A stretch of DNA of 9,140 bases from an uncultured Ardenticatenia bacterium (GCA_937858165.1 CALLZA010000532.1:1-9140); one strand, 5' to 3'. Shown: positions 1 to 6,710, numbered from the stretch's first letter. Notes: generated from the sequence alone by a model not told the origin. Numbers and translations are program-made.

Positions 1-3000
1 TTCTCTCCCGTGGCGGATGGGGTGCGGTGGTTGTCGACGGACCCGCGTGACCTGGGCCACGGGCCGGGTGAAGAACCGCCGACGGAGCCGGGGCTGGGTC
101 CACCTGATGCAGACCGCGGATCTTCTCGTACGGAAGGACGGTCAGGCCACCGTCCTGCCCGACGAAGAGCAGCGAGAAGGCACTGCCGTAGATGTGGATA
201 AGAGACAGCCCATCAACCTTGCCGGAGATGCCCGGCACGATGCGCGCGTTCTGGGCGAAGGTGATCAACACTTCATCACCCGTTTCGGGGATGTAGAACG
301 CGTTGATATTGTGCTTGGCGTTCTTGGGTTCCAACCCGGCGTCGGAGCCGTCGAACCAGACCGACCAGGCGCTGCCGTCCCACTTCAGGATGTCTTCACT
401 GCCGTAGCTGACAGCGCCGACAGTGCCCGCGGCCTCCGTGCTGACGTAGATTTCGGTCGGCGCGACGGGCACAACGTAGGTCACGGTGTTGTCGGTCGAG
501 GTCGAGGCAACGTTGTCGTTGCCGGCCGCGTCGTCGGCCACGCTGGCGGAGACGCTGGCGATCACCGTGCCGTCGTTGGTCATGCCGCTGACGGCCACGT
601 TGTAGGTCGTGCCGTCCATCGGCGCAACTTCCGTCACTGTGGCCGTCGTTGCCCCGGCCGTGCCGCTCAAGGTCACGTCGCCGGTGGCGAAACCGGCGAC
701 CGGCTCGCTGAAGACGACGGTGAAGTTGATCGGGCTGCTGCCGGTCGGATCAACCTGGCCGATGGCCTGGTTGATGGTCACCGTCGGCGCGGTCGTGTCC
801 GGCGGCGGGGTCAGATCGAGGCCAATGATGACCGGATCATGGTCGGAAGAGCGGTACGGGTTGTCTTCGTACAGCGCTTCCTGCGTCGGCGGCTTGAACG
901 TCGTGTCATAGTCCACGGCGTCCGACTCATCGGAGTTGATGTGCCACTCGGCCGCGCCCGTCACCTGCGACGCCAGGCTGTTGATGGCCAGGGCGTGATC
1001 CAGGTAGCCCGCCTGCCCATCAAAGGTGTAGGAGTAGGCGTAGGTTCCCTGGAACTGGGCGATCAGGTTGACGTAGTCGTCGCTGGTGTTGGCTGTGTCG
1101 TCCGAACCCAGCTTGATGGCGTCGATCGGGTCTTCCATGGCATAGGAGTTGAGGTCGCCCATGATCAGGAAGTCGGGATCGCCGCTGCCGGTCGGGTCGG
1201 TGGCCAGCCAATCAACCAGGGCCTGGGCGGCCGCCAGACGCGTCTGGTTACAGTTGCCCTGTCCGTCGCCCAGGTCGGGATCGTCGGGGGTGCAGGCCGA
1301 ACCCTTGGACTTGAGGTGGTTGACCACAACCGTGAAGCGCGCGCCGGTGCCCACTTCCTCGAAGGTCTGGGCCAGCGCGGGGCGGTTGCGGCCATCCAGG
1401 AAGCGCGGATCGTCGTTGCTGTCCAGCGTCTGGAAGCTGCCGACGGGCGTCACCGAACCGGGCTTGTAGATGAGGCCGACGCGGATGGCATCCGTGCCGA
1501 TCACGCCGGTGTCGATGAAGGCGTAAGTGCCCGCGCCGAGCATGTCGTTCAGTCCGGCCACGACGCCGTTAACCGGGTCGCCCAACGGGCTGACGCCGGG
1601 CGTGTTCTCGATCTCGTTCAGGCCGATGACGTCGGCGTTTATCCCGGCCAGCGCCTCCAACAGCTTGTCGCGCTGGCGGGTGAACTCGGTTGGCTGGTCG
1701 GCGTCGTGACCGCGGCACTCCAGGGTCTGCGACGGGCCGCACTTGTTGTCCAGCGGGTCGTTGCTCGGATAGTCACCGGTGATGAAGAAGTTGAGGGTAT
1801 TCATCGCCGCCACGGTCAGCGAGCCGCCCACGTCCTCAGGCGAAGCAGGACGCGAATTGACCGCGGTGTAGTCGGCCGGGGCGGTGGGGAAGACGCGGTA
1901 GAGGTTGAATTCGTAGCCCAGAACGCCGGTGGCGTTGGCCACGTGATCGCCGCCGCGGAACATGTTGGCCAGGCTGAACGGGTTGCCGTTGGGGTGGCGC
2001 AGCGTGGCCGGGTTGGAGCCACCCTGGTTGTCGTCGAGCGTGATGCGACGCACGGCGTTGGCCGCGATGCGGGCCAGCGCCGGCGCGCCCGGCTCGTCGA
2101 TGGCCGTACCGGTGTAAGGCCGATCCTCACCCGTCAGCGGCAGGGCCAGCACGATCTCGCCGAACTGGTCATAGTTGAAGTACTCGGCGATGACCAGCGT
2201 CTGCGGGAAGCGCACCAGCATGCCCTCATACTGCTCGGGGAAGGTCGTGGAGGCAAAGGGCATGGTCACGTCGACGGCAGAGACGCTGCCCGTGCCGCAG
2301 TTGATGATGTTGGCCGCGGGCACAATGGCCGTATTGCTGTTGGAGCCGTTCAGCGTCGTCTGGTTAAAGCGCTCGCGCGCATACCCCTCCACACGCACGT
2401 AATCCCCGGCGTTGACCGTGTTATCGGTCGTGCCGGTGAAGACGAAGATGCCGTCGGAGGTGGCCGTGTTGGCGTCGCCGGTGGGGTCCTGGATGAAGAA
2501 GCCCTGGACGCCGGCACTGGTCTGGAAGTCGCCGACAACCACGCCCTCGGTGGTCACGTTGCCGGGGGTGGGCACGCTCGCGCCGCTGCCCTGAATGTCA
2601 TAGATGGGCGTGAACGCCTGGTCGCAGATGGGTACAGCGCTGACGATGGTGAAGTCGAATTCGAAGTCAGCCGCCATATTGTCCGGCGGTTCATCCGTAT
2701 CGAGGTCAGTCACCTGCGTCCCTAGGACGGTGACCGTAACCGTTTCCCCGTCCGTAAAAGCGCTGGGGTTGAGGGTAAAGGTCATGTTGTCGCTCGTCGT
2801 CGGCGTGAGGTTTTGCGTCAGGCTCACACTGCCGACGACCTGCACCGTACCGGCGATGGCGACGGTTTCGCTGAAGTTCAGGGTGATCGTGGTATTGGCC
2901 GCCACATTGGTGGCATTGTCGACGGGATTCGTGGCGGTAATGGAGGGGGCTTCGTCACCACTGCTGCAATTGGCGGTGTGGCTGCCGAAGCCGCTCGTCG

Positions 3001-3577
3001 TGCCATCGACGAAGCCGTCGTACTCCGTCGCCGGATTGAATGCGTCGGTGCCATTGGTGTCCCCGGCGCAGATGGTTGACTTGCGGCGGATGGTGTTATC
3101 GGTTGTATTTGTCGGATCGGTTCCCCATCCCCCGGCTCCGGGGTCATTGCCAATCTGACCCAGCACGTCGACAATTGTCGTGCCATTTCTGAGCGCAACG
3201 ACATCATTACCATTGAAGGTCAGGCTACCGCTCGTCTGGTTGGCAGTGATGCCGGTTGCGGCAGGCGTGTCAGTGTGCGCCAGGACAAAGACGCCGCCGG
3301 CGGGAATGGAACCGGTCAGGTTAATCGGAGAAGCGGGTGTGGCGCTGCCATTTACATAGAGCACCACGTTATAGGTGCTGGTTAGCGTAATGGCCGAACT
3401 AGTTCCATTATAGATCTCAATCGCCTTGCGGTTGCCCGGCGTACTTTCAAGGTATTCGGAGATGAACAGATCGGTCGGTGGGGCCGCGCTAACGGCCGGC
3501 GTCTGTCGCGCGGCAAACGCAACCAGCGCCATGACGAATAGAAGGGCTACACGTGTCAGCGTGCGGGGTCGGGACAT
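1..3577 (-). CDS. ExeM/NucH-family secreted extracellular endonuclease (3' end cut off)
   Basis: The reading frame is open from the ATG at 3577 to position 1, at least 1192 codons without a stop. An in-frame TGA lies two codons upstream, and AGGAG sits 11 nt before the ATG. Seen in order: an N-terminal basic and hydrophobic signal peptide (about residues 1-31, AVSA cleavage-like); a lamin-tail-like domain opening with DLFISEYLE (about 36-150); an Ig-like domain (about 210-315); an OB-type region (about 318-450); an EEP nuclease domain (about 587-920); a second Ig-like domain (about 930-1035); and a C-terminal repeat region. Expected EEP catalytic and metal residues are present: E655 and E657 in NEIEN, H754 in NHLKSK, D808 and N810 in GDLNSY, H913 in SSDHDPV. 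Cysteines flank the nuclease core as is usual in ExeM relatives. The family cleaves extracellular DNA. The inferred role is nutrient scavenging or biofilm DNA turnover outside the cell or at its surface. The C-terminus and any anchor are missing, and the last 70 or so residues are doubtful (see 190-208). Confidence 0.9.
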   Translation of the reverse strand, partial: MSRPRTLTRVALLFVMALVAFAARQTPAVSAAPPTDLFISEYLESTPGNRKAIEIYNGTSSAITLTSTYNVVLYVNGSATPASPINLTGSIPAGGVFVLAHTDTPAATGITANQTSGSLTFNGNDVVALRNGTTIVDVLGQIGNDPGAGGWGTDPTNTTDNTIRRKSTICAGDTNGTDAFNPATEYDGFVDGTTSGFGSHTANCSSGDEAPSITATNPVDNATNVAANTTITLNFSETVAIAGTVQVVGSVSLTQNLTPTTSDNMTFTLNPSAFTDGETVTVTVLGTQVTDLDTDEPPDNMAADFEFDFTIVSAVPICDQAFTPIYDIQGSGASVPTPGNVTTEGVVVGDFQTSAGVQGFFIQDPTGDANTATSDGIFVFTGTTDNTVNAGDYVRVEGYARERFNQTTLNGSNSNTAIVPAANIINCGTGSVSAVDVTMPFASTTFPEQYEGMLVRFPQTLVIAEYFNYDQFGEIVLALPLTGEDRPYTGTAIDEPGAPALARIAANAVRRITLDDNQGGSNPATLRHPNGNPFSLANMFRGGDHVANATGVLGYEFNLYRVFPTAPADYTAVNSRPASPEDVGGSLTVAAMNTLNFFITGDYPSNDPLDNKCGPSQTLECRGHDADQPTEFTRQRDKLLEALAGINADVIGLNEIENTPGVSPLGDPVNGVVAGLNDMLGAGTYAFIDTGVIGTDAIRVGLIYKPGSVTPVGSFQTLDSNDDPRFLDGRNRPALAQTFEEVGTGARFTVVVNHLKSKGSACTPDDPDLGDGQGNCNQTRLAAAQALVDWLATDPTGSGDPDFLIMGDLNSYAMEDPIDAIKLGSDDTANTSDDYVNLIAQFQGTYAYSYTFDGQAGYLDHALAINSLASQVTGAAEWHINSDESDAVDYDTTFKPPTQEALYEDNPYRSSDHDPVIIGLDLTPPPDTTAPTVTINQAIGQVDPTGSSPINFTVVFSEPVAGFATGDVTLSGTAGATTATVTEVAPMDGTTYNVAVSGMTNDGTVIASVSASVADDAAGNDNVASTSTDNTVTYVVPVAPTEIYVSTEAAGTVGAVSYGSEDILKWDGSAWSVWFDGSDAGLEPKNAKHNINAFYIPETGDEVLITFAQNARIVPGISGKVDGLSLIHIYGSAFSLLFVGQDGGLTVLPYEKIRGLHQVDPAPAPSAVLHPARGPGHAGPSTTTAPHPPRER
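190..208. other. Tn5/Nextera mosaic-end-like 19-mer, probable library artefact
   Basis: The plus strand reads agatgtggataagagacag. This matches the 19-bp Tn5 mosaic end used in Nextera libraries (AGATGTGTATAAGAGACAG) at 18 of 19 positions. No transposase or insertion-sequence structure is nearby. The nuclease frame runs through it as LSLIHIY, where the preceding repeat has an ILKWDG-type motif. The likeliest reading is adapter sequence left in reads and built into the contig end, so bases 1-208 should be treated as unreliable. Confidence 0.6.
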
Positions 3578-3665
3578 GGGTCAGTATTCTCCTAACGAAA
3601 GGATGAGTGGTAAATTCCGGCGTTCCAGGTACATCCGCCGACGCCGGCCGGCCGCGAACTCCCTC

Positions 3666-3687
3666 GTTCCGTTCCCCCAAACGGAAC
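3666..3687 (-). other. Hairpin in the untranslated leader of the nuclease gene
   Basis: GTTCCGTT and AACGGAAC form a perfect 8-bp stem around a 6-nt C-rich loop. It lies about 90 bases upstream of the nuclease ATG and downstream of the candidate -10 box at 3699-3707, so it would fall in the 5' untranslated RNA. There is no T-tract on either side, so it is not a classical terminator. A role in mRNA stability or regulation is inference. Confidence 0.45.
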
Positions 3688-3698
3688 CGTTCGCTGAT

Positions 3699-3707
3699 AG
3701 TGTATCA
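3699..3707 (-). promoter_or_regulatory. Candidate extended -10 promoter for the secreted nuclease
   Basis: The minus strand reads TGATACACT, a TGn extension plus a hexamer matching TATAAT at 4 of 6 positions. It sits in an AT-rich pocket (about 3695-3760) that contrasts with the surrounding GC-rich DNA. No good -35 hexamer is seen at normal spacing. Initiation would fall near 3692, giving a leader of about 115 nt before the ATG at 3577. Confidence 0.35.
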
Positions 3708-3787
3708 AACTTTGACCCTAATAAACTAGGTAAATATACCCGATTTCGTTAGCATTCGATGAATGAAGTCCTGGTCGATCCCTACTC

Positions 3788-3800
3788 CGTGCGTCGCACG
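3788..3800. repeat. Short odd palindrome opening the repeat cluster
   Basis: CGTGCG-T-CGCACG is a perfect 13-nt palindrome about a single central base. It overlaps the left copy of the diverged 20-mer direct repeat and is the leftmost element of the palindrome cluster ending at 3934. Confidence 0.4.
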
Positions 3801-3877
3801 TTGTTACGGTCCCGCCCCGGAAGGTGCCCCGCCTCCCCGTGGGTCGCACTTTCCTGAGTGCGACCCACGTTCTTACG
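3789..3877. repeat. Diverged direct repeat in the 3578-3958 intergenic region
   Basis: Bases 3789-3808 (gtgcgtcgcacgttgttacg) recur at 3858-3877 with 3 mismatches in 20. Each copy is followed a few bases later by the identical 11-mer CCGGAAGGTGC, at 3817-3827 and 3881-3891. The arrangement looks like two decayed copies of one roughly 65-70 base unit. No coding frame across it looks genuine. The words GTGGG/CCCAC and GGTGC/GCACC recur throughout. Confidence 0.5.
3839..3868. repeat. Perfect 12-bp inverted repeat (stem-loop)
   Basis: GTGGGTCGCACT and AGTGCGACCCAC pair perfectly around the 6-nt loop TTCCTG. The element is upstream of both divergent genes and has no T-tract on either strand, so it is more like a REP-type palindrome or operator than a terminator. 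It belongs to the same cluster as the palindrome at 3887-3918. Confidence 0.6.
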
Positions 3878-3886
3878 AGCCCGGAA

Positions 3887-3934
3887 GGTGCAACCCACTC
3901 CGGAAAGTGGGCTGCACCAAGAGTGGGATGCACC
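3887..3934. repeat. Inverted repeat with a duplicated right arm next to the operon promoter
   Basis: The left arm GGTGCAACCCACT (3887-3899) can pair, each time with one mismatch in 13, with either AGTGGGCTGCACC (3906-3918, loop CCGGAA) or a second copy AGTGGGATGCACC (3922-3934). The two hairpins exclude each other. The outer arm occupies what would be the -35 area of the promoter whose -10 box is at 3946-3951, so protein binding or cruciform formation here could affect transcription. That role is inference. Confidence 0.55.
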
Positions 3935-3942
3935 GGGGCGTA

Positions 3943-3951
3943 TGCTATACT
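3943..3951 (+). promoter_or_regulatory. Extended -10 promoter placed for a leaderless transcript
   Basis: TGCTATACT combines a TGn extension with TATACT, a 5 of 6 match to the -10 consensus. Only 7 bases separate the box from the ATG at 3959, so initiation would fall at or just before the start codon. No Shine-Dalgarno sequence is seen before the ATG (CTCCCCGCC precedes it), which agrees with leaderless translation. The eight bases GCTATACT recur before the lipoprotein gene at 8377-8384. Confidence 0.6.
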
Positions 3952-3958
3952 CCCCGCC

Positions 3959-4588
3959 ATGTACGATGAGGTGATTAACAGTCTGCGGCAGGCCTATGAC
4001 CGCTCAGCCGAAGAGCGCGAGGCCGGCGGCCTGCCCGACTGGAAGATCGCCGAACGCGCCGCCTTCCTGGCTCTCCTCAAGGCCGAAGGCAAGCGCACCC
4101 TGCTGGAGATCGGCGGCGGTCCCGGCCACTTCGCTGCCTTCTTCCGCGACGCCGGACTCGACGTGGTCATGACCGACCTCTCGCCGGCGATGGTGCGGCT
4201 GGCCCGCGCCAAGGGGGTGGACGCGCAGGTGATGGACTTCCTCAGCCTCGACTTCCCGCCCGCCTCGTTCGATGCCGTCTTCGCCCTCAACTGCCTGCTC
4301 CACGTGCCCTCGGCCGACCTGCCGCGCGTTCTGGCCGCCATTCATCGCCTGCTGCGGCCGGGCGGGCTGTTCTTCTATGGCGTCTACGGCGGCCACAGCT
4401 TCGAGGGCGTCTGGCCTGAAGACCACCACGAACCCAAGCGCTACTTCGTCTTCTACCCCGACGACGACCTGCGGCGGCACGTGACCGGGCTGTTCGACGA
4501 ACTGTCGTTCCGGGTCATCCAGATTGAAGGGGAAAGGGGAAACTCCCATTTCCAGGAACTCATCCTGCGGCAGAAGGAGCCGGCCTGA
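3959..4588 (+). CDS. Class I SAM-dependent methyltransferase
   Basis: A 209-residue protein with the Rossmann-type methyltransferase fold typical of the Methyltransf_11/25 group. Motif I is LEIGGGPGH (residues 49-57); D73 in MTDLS would bind the SAM ribose; VMDFLSLDF (91-99) is the adenine-binding region; FDAVFALNCLLHVP (104-117) is motif IV; LLRPGG (131-136) precedes the closing strands. The frame stays open upstream to 3824, but ATG 3959 is chosen because the upstream segment is the palindrome cluster, MYDEVINSLRQAYD is a typical N-terminus for this group, and the extended -10 box lies 7 bases before it. It is probably cytosolic. The substrate cannot be told from sequence. Its TGA overlaps the next gene's ATG (TGATG), so the two are translationally coupled. 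It is the first gene of the 3959-6638 operon. Confidence 0.88.
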   Translation: MYDEVINSLRQAYDRSAEEREAGGLPDWKIAERAAFLALLKAEGKRTLLEIGGGPGHFAAFFRDAGLDVVMTDLSPAMVRLARAKGVDAQVMDFLSLDFPPASFDAVFALNCLLHVPSADLPRVLAAIHRLLRPGGLFFYGVYGGHSFEGVWPEDHHEPKRYFVFYPDDDLRRHVTGLFDELSFRVIQIEGERGNSHFQELILRQKEPA

Positions 4589-5358
4589 TGTATGTCATCG
4601 GCGACATCCACGGTCAGATCGACAAGGCCACGGCGGCACTGCGCGAGGCGGGGCTGATCGACGGCGACGCCGGGTGGGCAGGCGGCACGGCCACCCTATG
4701 GTTCATGGGCGACTACTTTGATCGTGGCCCGGACGGCATCGCCGCCATCGACCTCGTCCGCCGCTTGCAGGGCGAGGCTGCGGCCGCTGGGGGCCGCGTC
4801 GGAGCGCTGTTGGGCAACCATGACGTGCTGATTCTGGCCGCGCAGCGCTTCGGCGACGCGCCCAGCGGCGGCCCGGGGGGCACGTTCCTGTCCAGTTGGC
4901 GGGCCAACGGCGGCGAGGAGGGCGACCTGGCCCGGCTGGACGGCGACCGGCTGGCCTGGCTGAGCTCTCTGCCGGCCATGGCCCGCGACGGTGACTGGCT
5001 GCTGGCCCACGCCGACGCGACGTTCTACCAGGTCTACGGCCGCACCATTGGCGCGGTCAACCGGGCCATCCGCCGCATTCTCCACGACGACAACGCCGCC
5101 GACTGGGACTTGCTACTGGACTACTTCTCGCAGCGGCGCGCCTTCCAGGACGCCGAGCGCGGCCCGGCGCGGGTGGGGCGCTTTCTGGCTCTCTATGGCG
5201 GGCAGTGCTTCGTCCATGGCCACACGCCCATCGGCAAGCTGACAGGCCAGAAACCCAGCGCCGTGGCCGCCCCCCATACCTATGCCGGGGGACTGGCCGT
5301 CGACGTGGACGCGGGGATGTATCTGGGCGGGCGCGGCTTCGTGGCCAAACTATCATAA
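4588..5358 (+). CDS. PPP-type metallophosphatase (ApaH/PrpE/protein-phosphatase-like)
   Basis: A 256-residue calcineurin-like phosphatase of the PPP class, with the complete signature in order: GDIHG (residues 5-9, metal ligands D6 and H8), GDYFDRGPDG (41-50, D42 bridging the two metals and R46 contacting phosphate), GNHD (76-79), H141 in LLAHADATF, and the VHGHTP motif (209-214, H212). DRG within the second motif separates it from the YfcE-type enzyme encoded downstream. Known relatives hydrolyse phosphoserine/threonine proteins or dinucleoside polyphosphates; the substrate here is undetermined. The start is fixed by the TGATG overlap with the methyltransferase, and a GGAG at 4576-4579 gives a plausible ribosome site. 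It ends 12 bases before the DUF1003 gene. Cytosolic; no signal peptide or membrane segment is seen. Confidence 0.9.
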   Translation: MYVIGDIHGQIDKATAALREAGLIDGDAGWAGGTATLWFMGDYFDRGPDGIAAIDLVRRLQGEAAAAGGRVGALLGNHDVLILAAQRFGDAPSGGPGGTFLSSWRANGGEEGDLARLDGDRLAWLSSLPAMARDGDWLLAHADATFYQVYGRTIGAVNRAIRRILHDDNAADWDLLLDYFSQRRAFQDAERGPARVGRFLALYGGQCFVHGHTPIGKLTGQKPSAVAAPHTYAGGLAVDVDAGMYLGGRGFVAKLS

Positions 5359-5370
5359 TGGGAGAGAAGA

Positions 5371-5880
5371 ATGGCACGAAATGAACAGCCCGATGGGCAA
5401 GTCGGCCACAACGGCGAGATCAAGAGCGTCAAGGGGCGGGCCGACCAGCGCCGCCGCCTGTCGGAGCGCATCGCCGACGCGCTGACGATTGGCTTCGGCA
5501 GCATGGCCTTTCTCGTCGTCAACGTCGTGTGGTTTGTGGTCTGGATCGTCATTAACGTCGGCCTTGTCCCCGGCATCGAGCCGTTCGACCCCTTCCCGTT
5601 CGGCTTCCTGACGATGGTCGTCTCGCTGGAGGCGATCGCCCTGGCCATCATCGTCCTGATGTCGCAGAACCGCGCGGCCAAGATCGCCGACCTGCGCGAG
5701 GAAGTCGACCTGGAGATAGACCGCATGGCCGAGGCGGAGCTGACCAAGCTACTGCAAATCGTCTCGCGACTGGCCGAGAAGCAGGGTATCGACCTCTCGC
5801 GCGACCACGAGTTGCGCGAAATGGTGCAGCCTTCTGACCACGAGAAGATCGAGCAGGCGCTGGAACAGGAGGTCGGCTGA
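5371..5880 (+). CDS. DUF1003 family inner-membrane protein
   Basis: A 169-residue protein recognised by the DUF1003 signature: FDPFPFGFLT (residues 72-81), SLEAIAL (85-91) and SQNR (98-101). Two hydrophobic segments, about 43-65 and 78-98, form a membrane hairpin joined by a short Pro/Phe-rich loop. A charged, mostly helical C-terminal tail (about 103-168, probably coiled coil up to 139) should lie in the cytoplasm, as should the basic N-terminus (RADQRRRLSERIADAL). The ribosome site is the GGGAGAG stretch at 5360-5366, just before ATG 5371. The function of DUF1003 is not established. It sits between two phosphatase genes and its TGA overlaps the next ATG (TGATG), which suggests coupled expression with the phosphoesterase. 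Confidence 0.9.
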   Translation: MARNEQPDGQVGHNGEIKSVKGRADQRRRLSERIADALTIGFGSMAFLVVNVVWFVVWIVINVGLVPGIEPFDPFPFGFLTMVVSLEAIALAIIVLMSQNRAAKIADLREEVDLEIDRMAEAELTKLLQIVSRLAEKQGIDLSRDHELREMVQPSDHEKIEQALEQEVG

Positions 5881-6638
5881 TGCGCGTCGCGCTCTTCTCC
5901 GACGTTCACGGTAATCTGACTGGGCTGGAAGCGGTGCTGGCCGACATCGACGAGCACGCGCCCGACCTGGTCGTCTTTGCCGGCGACCTTTGCCTGATGG
6001 GGCCGCGACCGGCGGAGTGCCTGCGGCGCGTGCGCGACCTGCGCCTGCCGGCGGTGCTGGGCAACACCGACGAGTGGACGGCCGGCGGCGGCACACCGCC
6101 AGAAACGCACGGCGAACGCCTGCGTTGGACAGGCGATCAACTGACCGACGACGAGCGCGCCTGGCTGGCCGGGCGGCCCTTCGGCCTGACCCTCTCGCCC
6201 ACGGCCGACCCGGCCGACGATCTGCGCATCGTCCACGCCAACCCGCGCGACCTGAACGCCATCATCTTCCCCTCGGAGACGCACCAGACGGCCTACTGGA
6301 GCGCCGTGCGCCAGACCGATGCCGAGTTGGCGCCGCTGTTGGGCGACGTGCCGGCCGCCGCACTGGCGTTCGGCCACCTGCACATCCCCAACCTCCGTCA
6401 ATGGGGCCGCCTGGCACTGGTCAACGTCGCCTCGGTCAGCATGCCCGGCGACGGCGACGCGCGGGCCAAGTATGCACTACTAACGTGGGCCGACGGCCGC
6501 TGGTCGGCCGAGCACCGGCGCGTGGCCTACGACGTTGGCCCGGAAGCGGACGCCTTCCGCGAGCGACGGCCGCCCGGCTGGGAAGAGGCGGCGGCGGCGA
6601 TTGAGGCTGAGGGGTATTACTATCCACAGAAGGTTTAG
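5880..6638 (+). CDS. Calcineurin-like phosphoesterase, YfcE/MJ0936 type
   Basis: A 252-residue metallophosphoesterase. SDVHGN (residues 7-12, ligands D8 and H10), AGDLCLMGP (34-42, D36), GNTDEW (61-66, N62), H119 in RIVHANP and GHLH (165-168) supply the expected two-metal ligand set. SDVHGN and GNTD, without the DRG motif of PPP enzymes, place it in the Metallophos_2/YfcE-like family. Members act on phosphodiesters or phosphomonoesters including cyclic nucleotides; the true substrate is unknown. It is the second, unrelated phosphatase in this operon. The start at 5880 is fixed by the TGATG overlap with the DUF1003 gene. It ends in TAG at 6636-6638, and 72 bases separate it from the DinB-like gene, so it is probably the last gene of the tight operon. 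Cytosolic. Confidence 0.9.
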   Translation: MRVALFSDVHGNLTGLEAVLADIDEHAPDLVVFAGDLCLMGPRPAECLRRVRDLRLPAVLGNTDEWTAGGGTPPETHGERLRWTGDQLTDDERAWLAGRPFGLTLSPTADPADDLRIVHANPRDLNAIIFPSETHQTAYWSAVRQTDAELAPLLGDVPAAALAFGHLHIPNLRQWGRLALVNVASVSMPGDGDARAKYALLTWADGRWSAEHRRVAYDVGPEADAFRERRPPGWEEAAAAIEAEGYYYPQKV

Positions 6639-6664
6639 GGGTCAGTCGGTCGGTGATCGTCAGC

Positions 6665-6691
6665 CGTTCGTGACGTGACCCATGACGAACG
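6665..6691. other. Inverted repeat between the operon and the DinB-like gene
   Basis: CGTTCGT (6665-6671) and ACGAACG (6685-6691) form a perfect 7-bp inverted repeat with a 13-nt spacer. It begins 26 bases after the phosphoesterase stop and ends 9 bases before the AGGAGG ribosome site of the next gene. No T-run follows, so it is a weak terminator candidate. It could equally be an operator or an mRNA-processing hairpin. Confidence 0.35.
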
Positions 6692-6700
6692 ACTCACCAC

Positions 6701-6706
6701 AGGAGG
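6701..6706 (+). promoter_or_regulatory. Strong Shine-Dalgarno that fixes the DinB-like start
   Basis: AGGAGG is four bases before ATG 6711. It decides the start in favour of 6711 over the in-frame GTG at 6675, which has no comparable site and whose extra residues (MTHDERLTTGGT) would be translated across the ribosome site. Confidence 0.8.
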
Positions 6707-6710
6707 AACC

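Noticed and set aside
190..208. A genuine Tn5-family insertion or mosaic end in the genome
   Set aside because: There is no transposase, no second inverted end and no target-site duplication, and the gene frame reads through. A sequencing adapter is the simpler explanation.
17..2725. Long plus-strand open frame (about 902 codons) opposite the secreted nuclease
   Set aside because: It is the antisense shadow of a GC-rich gene. Its product is an Arg/Val/Gly-rich string with no recognisable domain, while the minus frame has signal peptide, LTD, EEP catalytic motifs and Ig-like domains in order.
3789..3934. CRISPR array
   Set aside because: The repeats are few, diverged and unevenly spaced, with no constant spacer length and no cas genes nearby.
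3824..3958. N-terminal extension of the methyltransferase from the upstream ATG
   Set aside because: The extra 45 residues are translated from the palindrome cluster and look non-protein-like. The extended -10 box and family alignment point to ATG 3959.
4004..4549. Minus-strand open frame opposite the methyltransferase
   Set aside because: It is a compositional shadow (Val/Glu/Gly/Ala-rich) with no ribosome site and no domain, opposite a gene with complete SAM motifs.
5280..6401. 373-codon minus-strand open frame across three operon genes
   Set aside because: It spans the overlaps of three well-supported plus-strand genes and shows only codon-shadow composition.
3959..6638. Anti-phage defence system built from phosphatases and a membrane protein
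   Set aside because: None of the genes carries a hallmark of a known defence family, and no recombinase, phage gene or other defence gene is adjacent. The operon is better described as metabolic or of unknown role.
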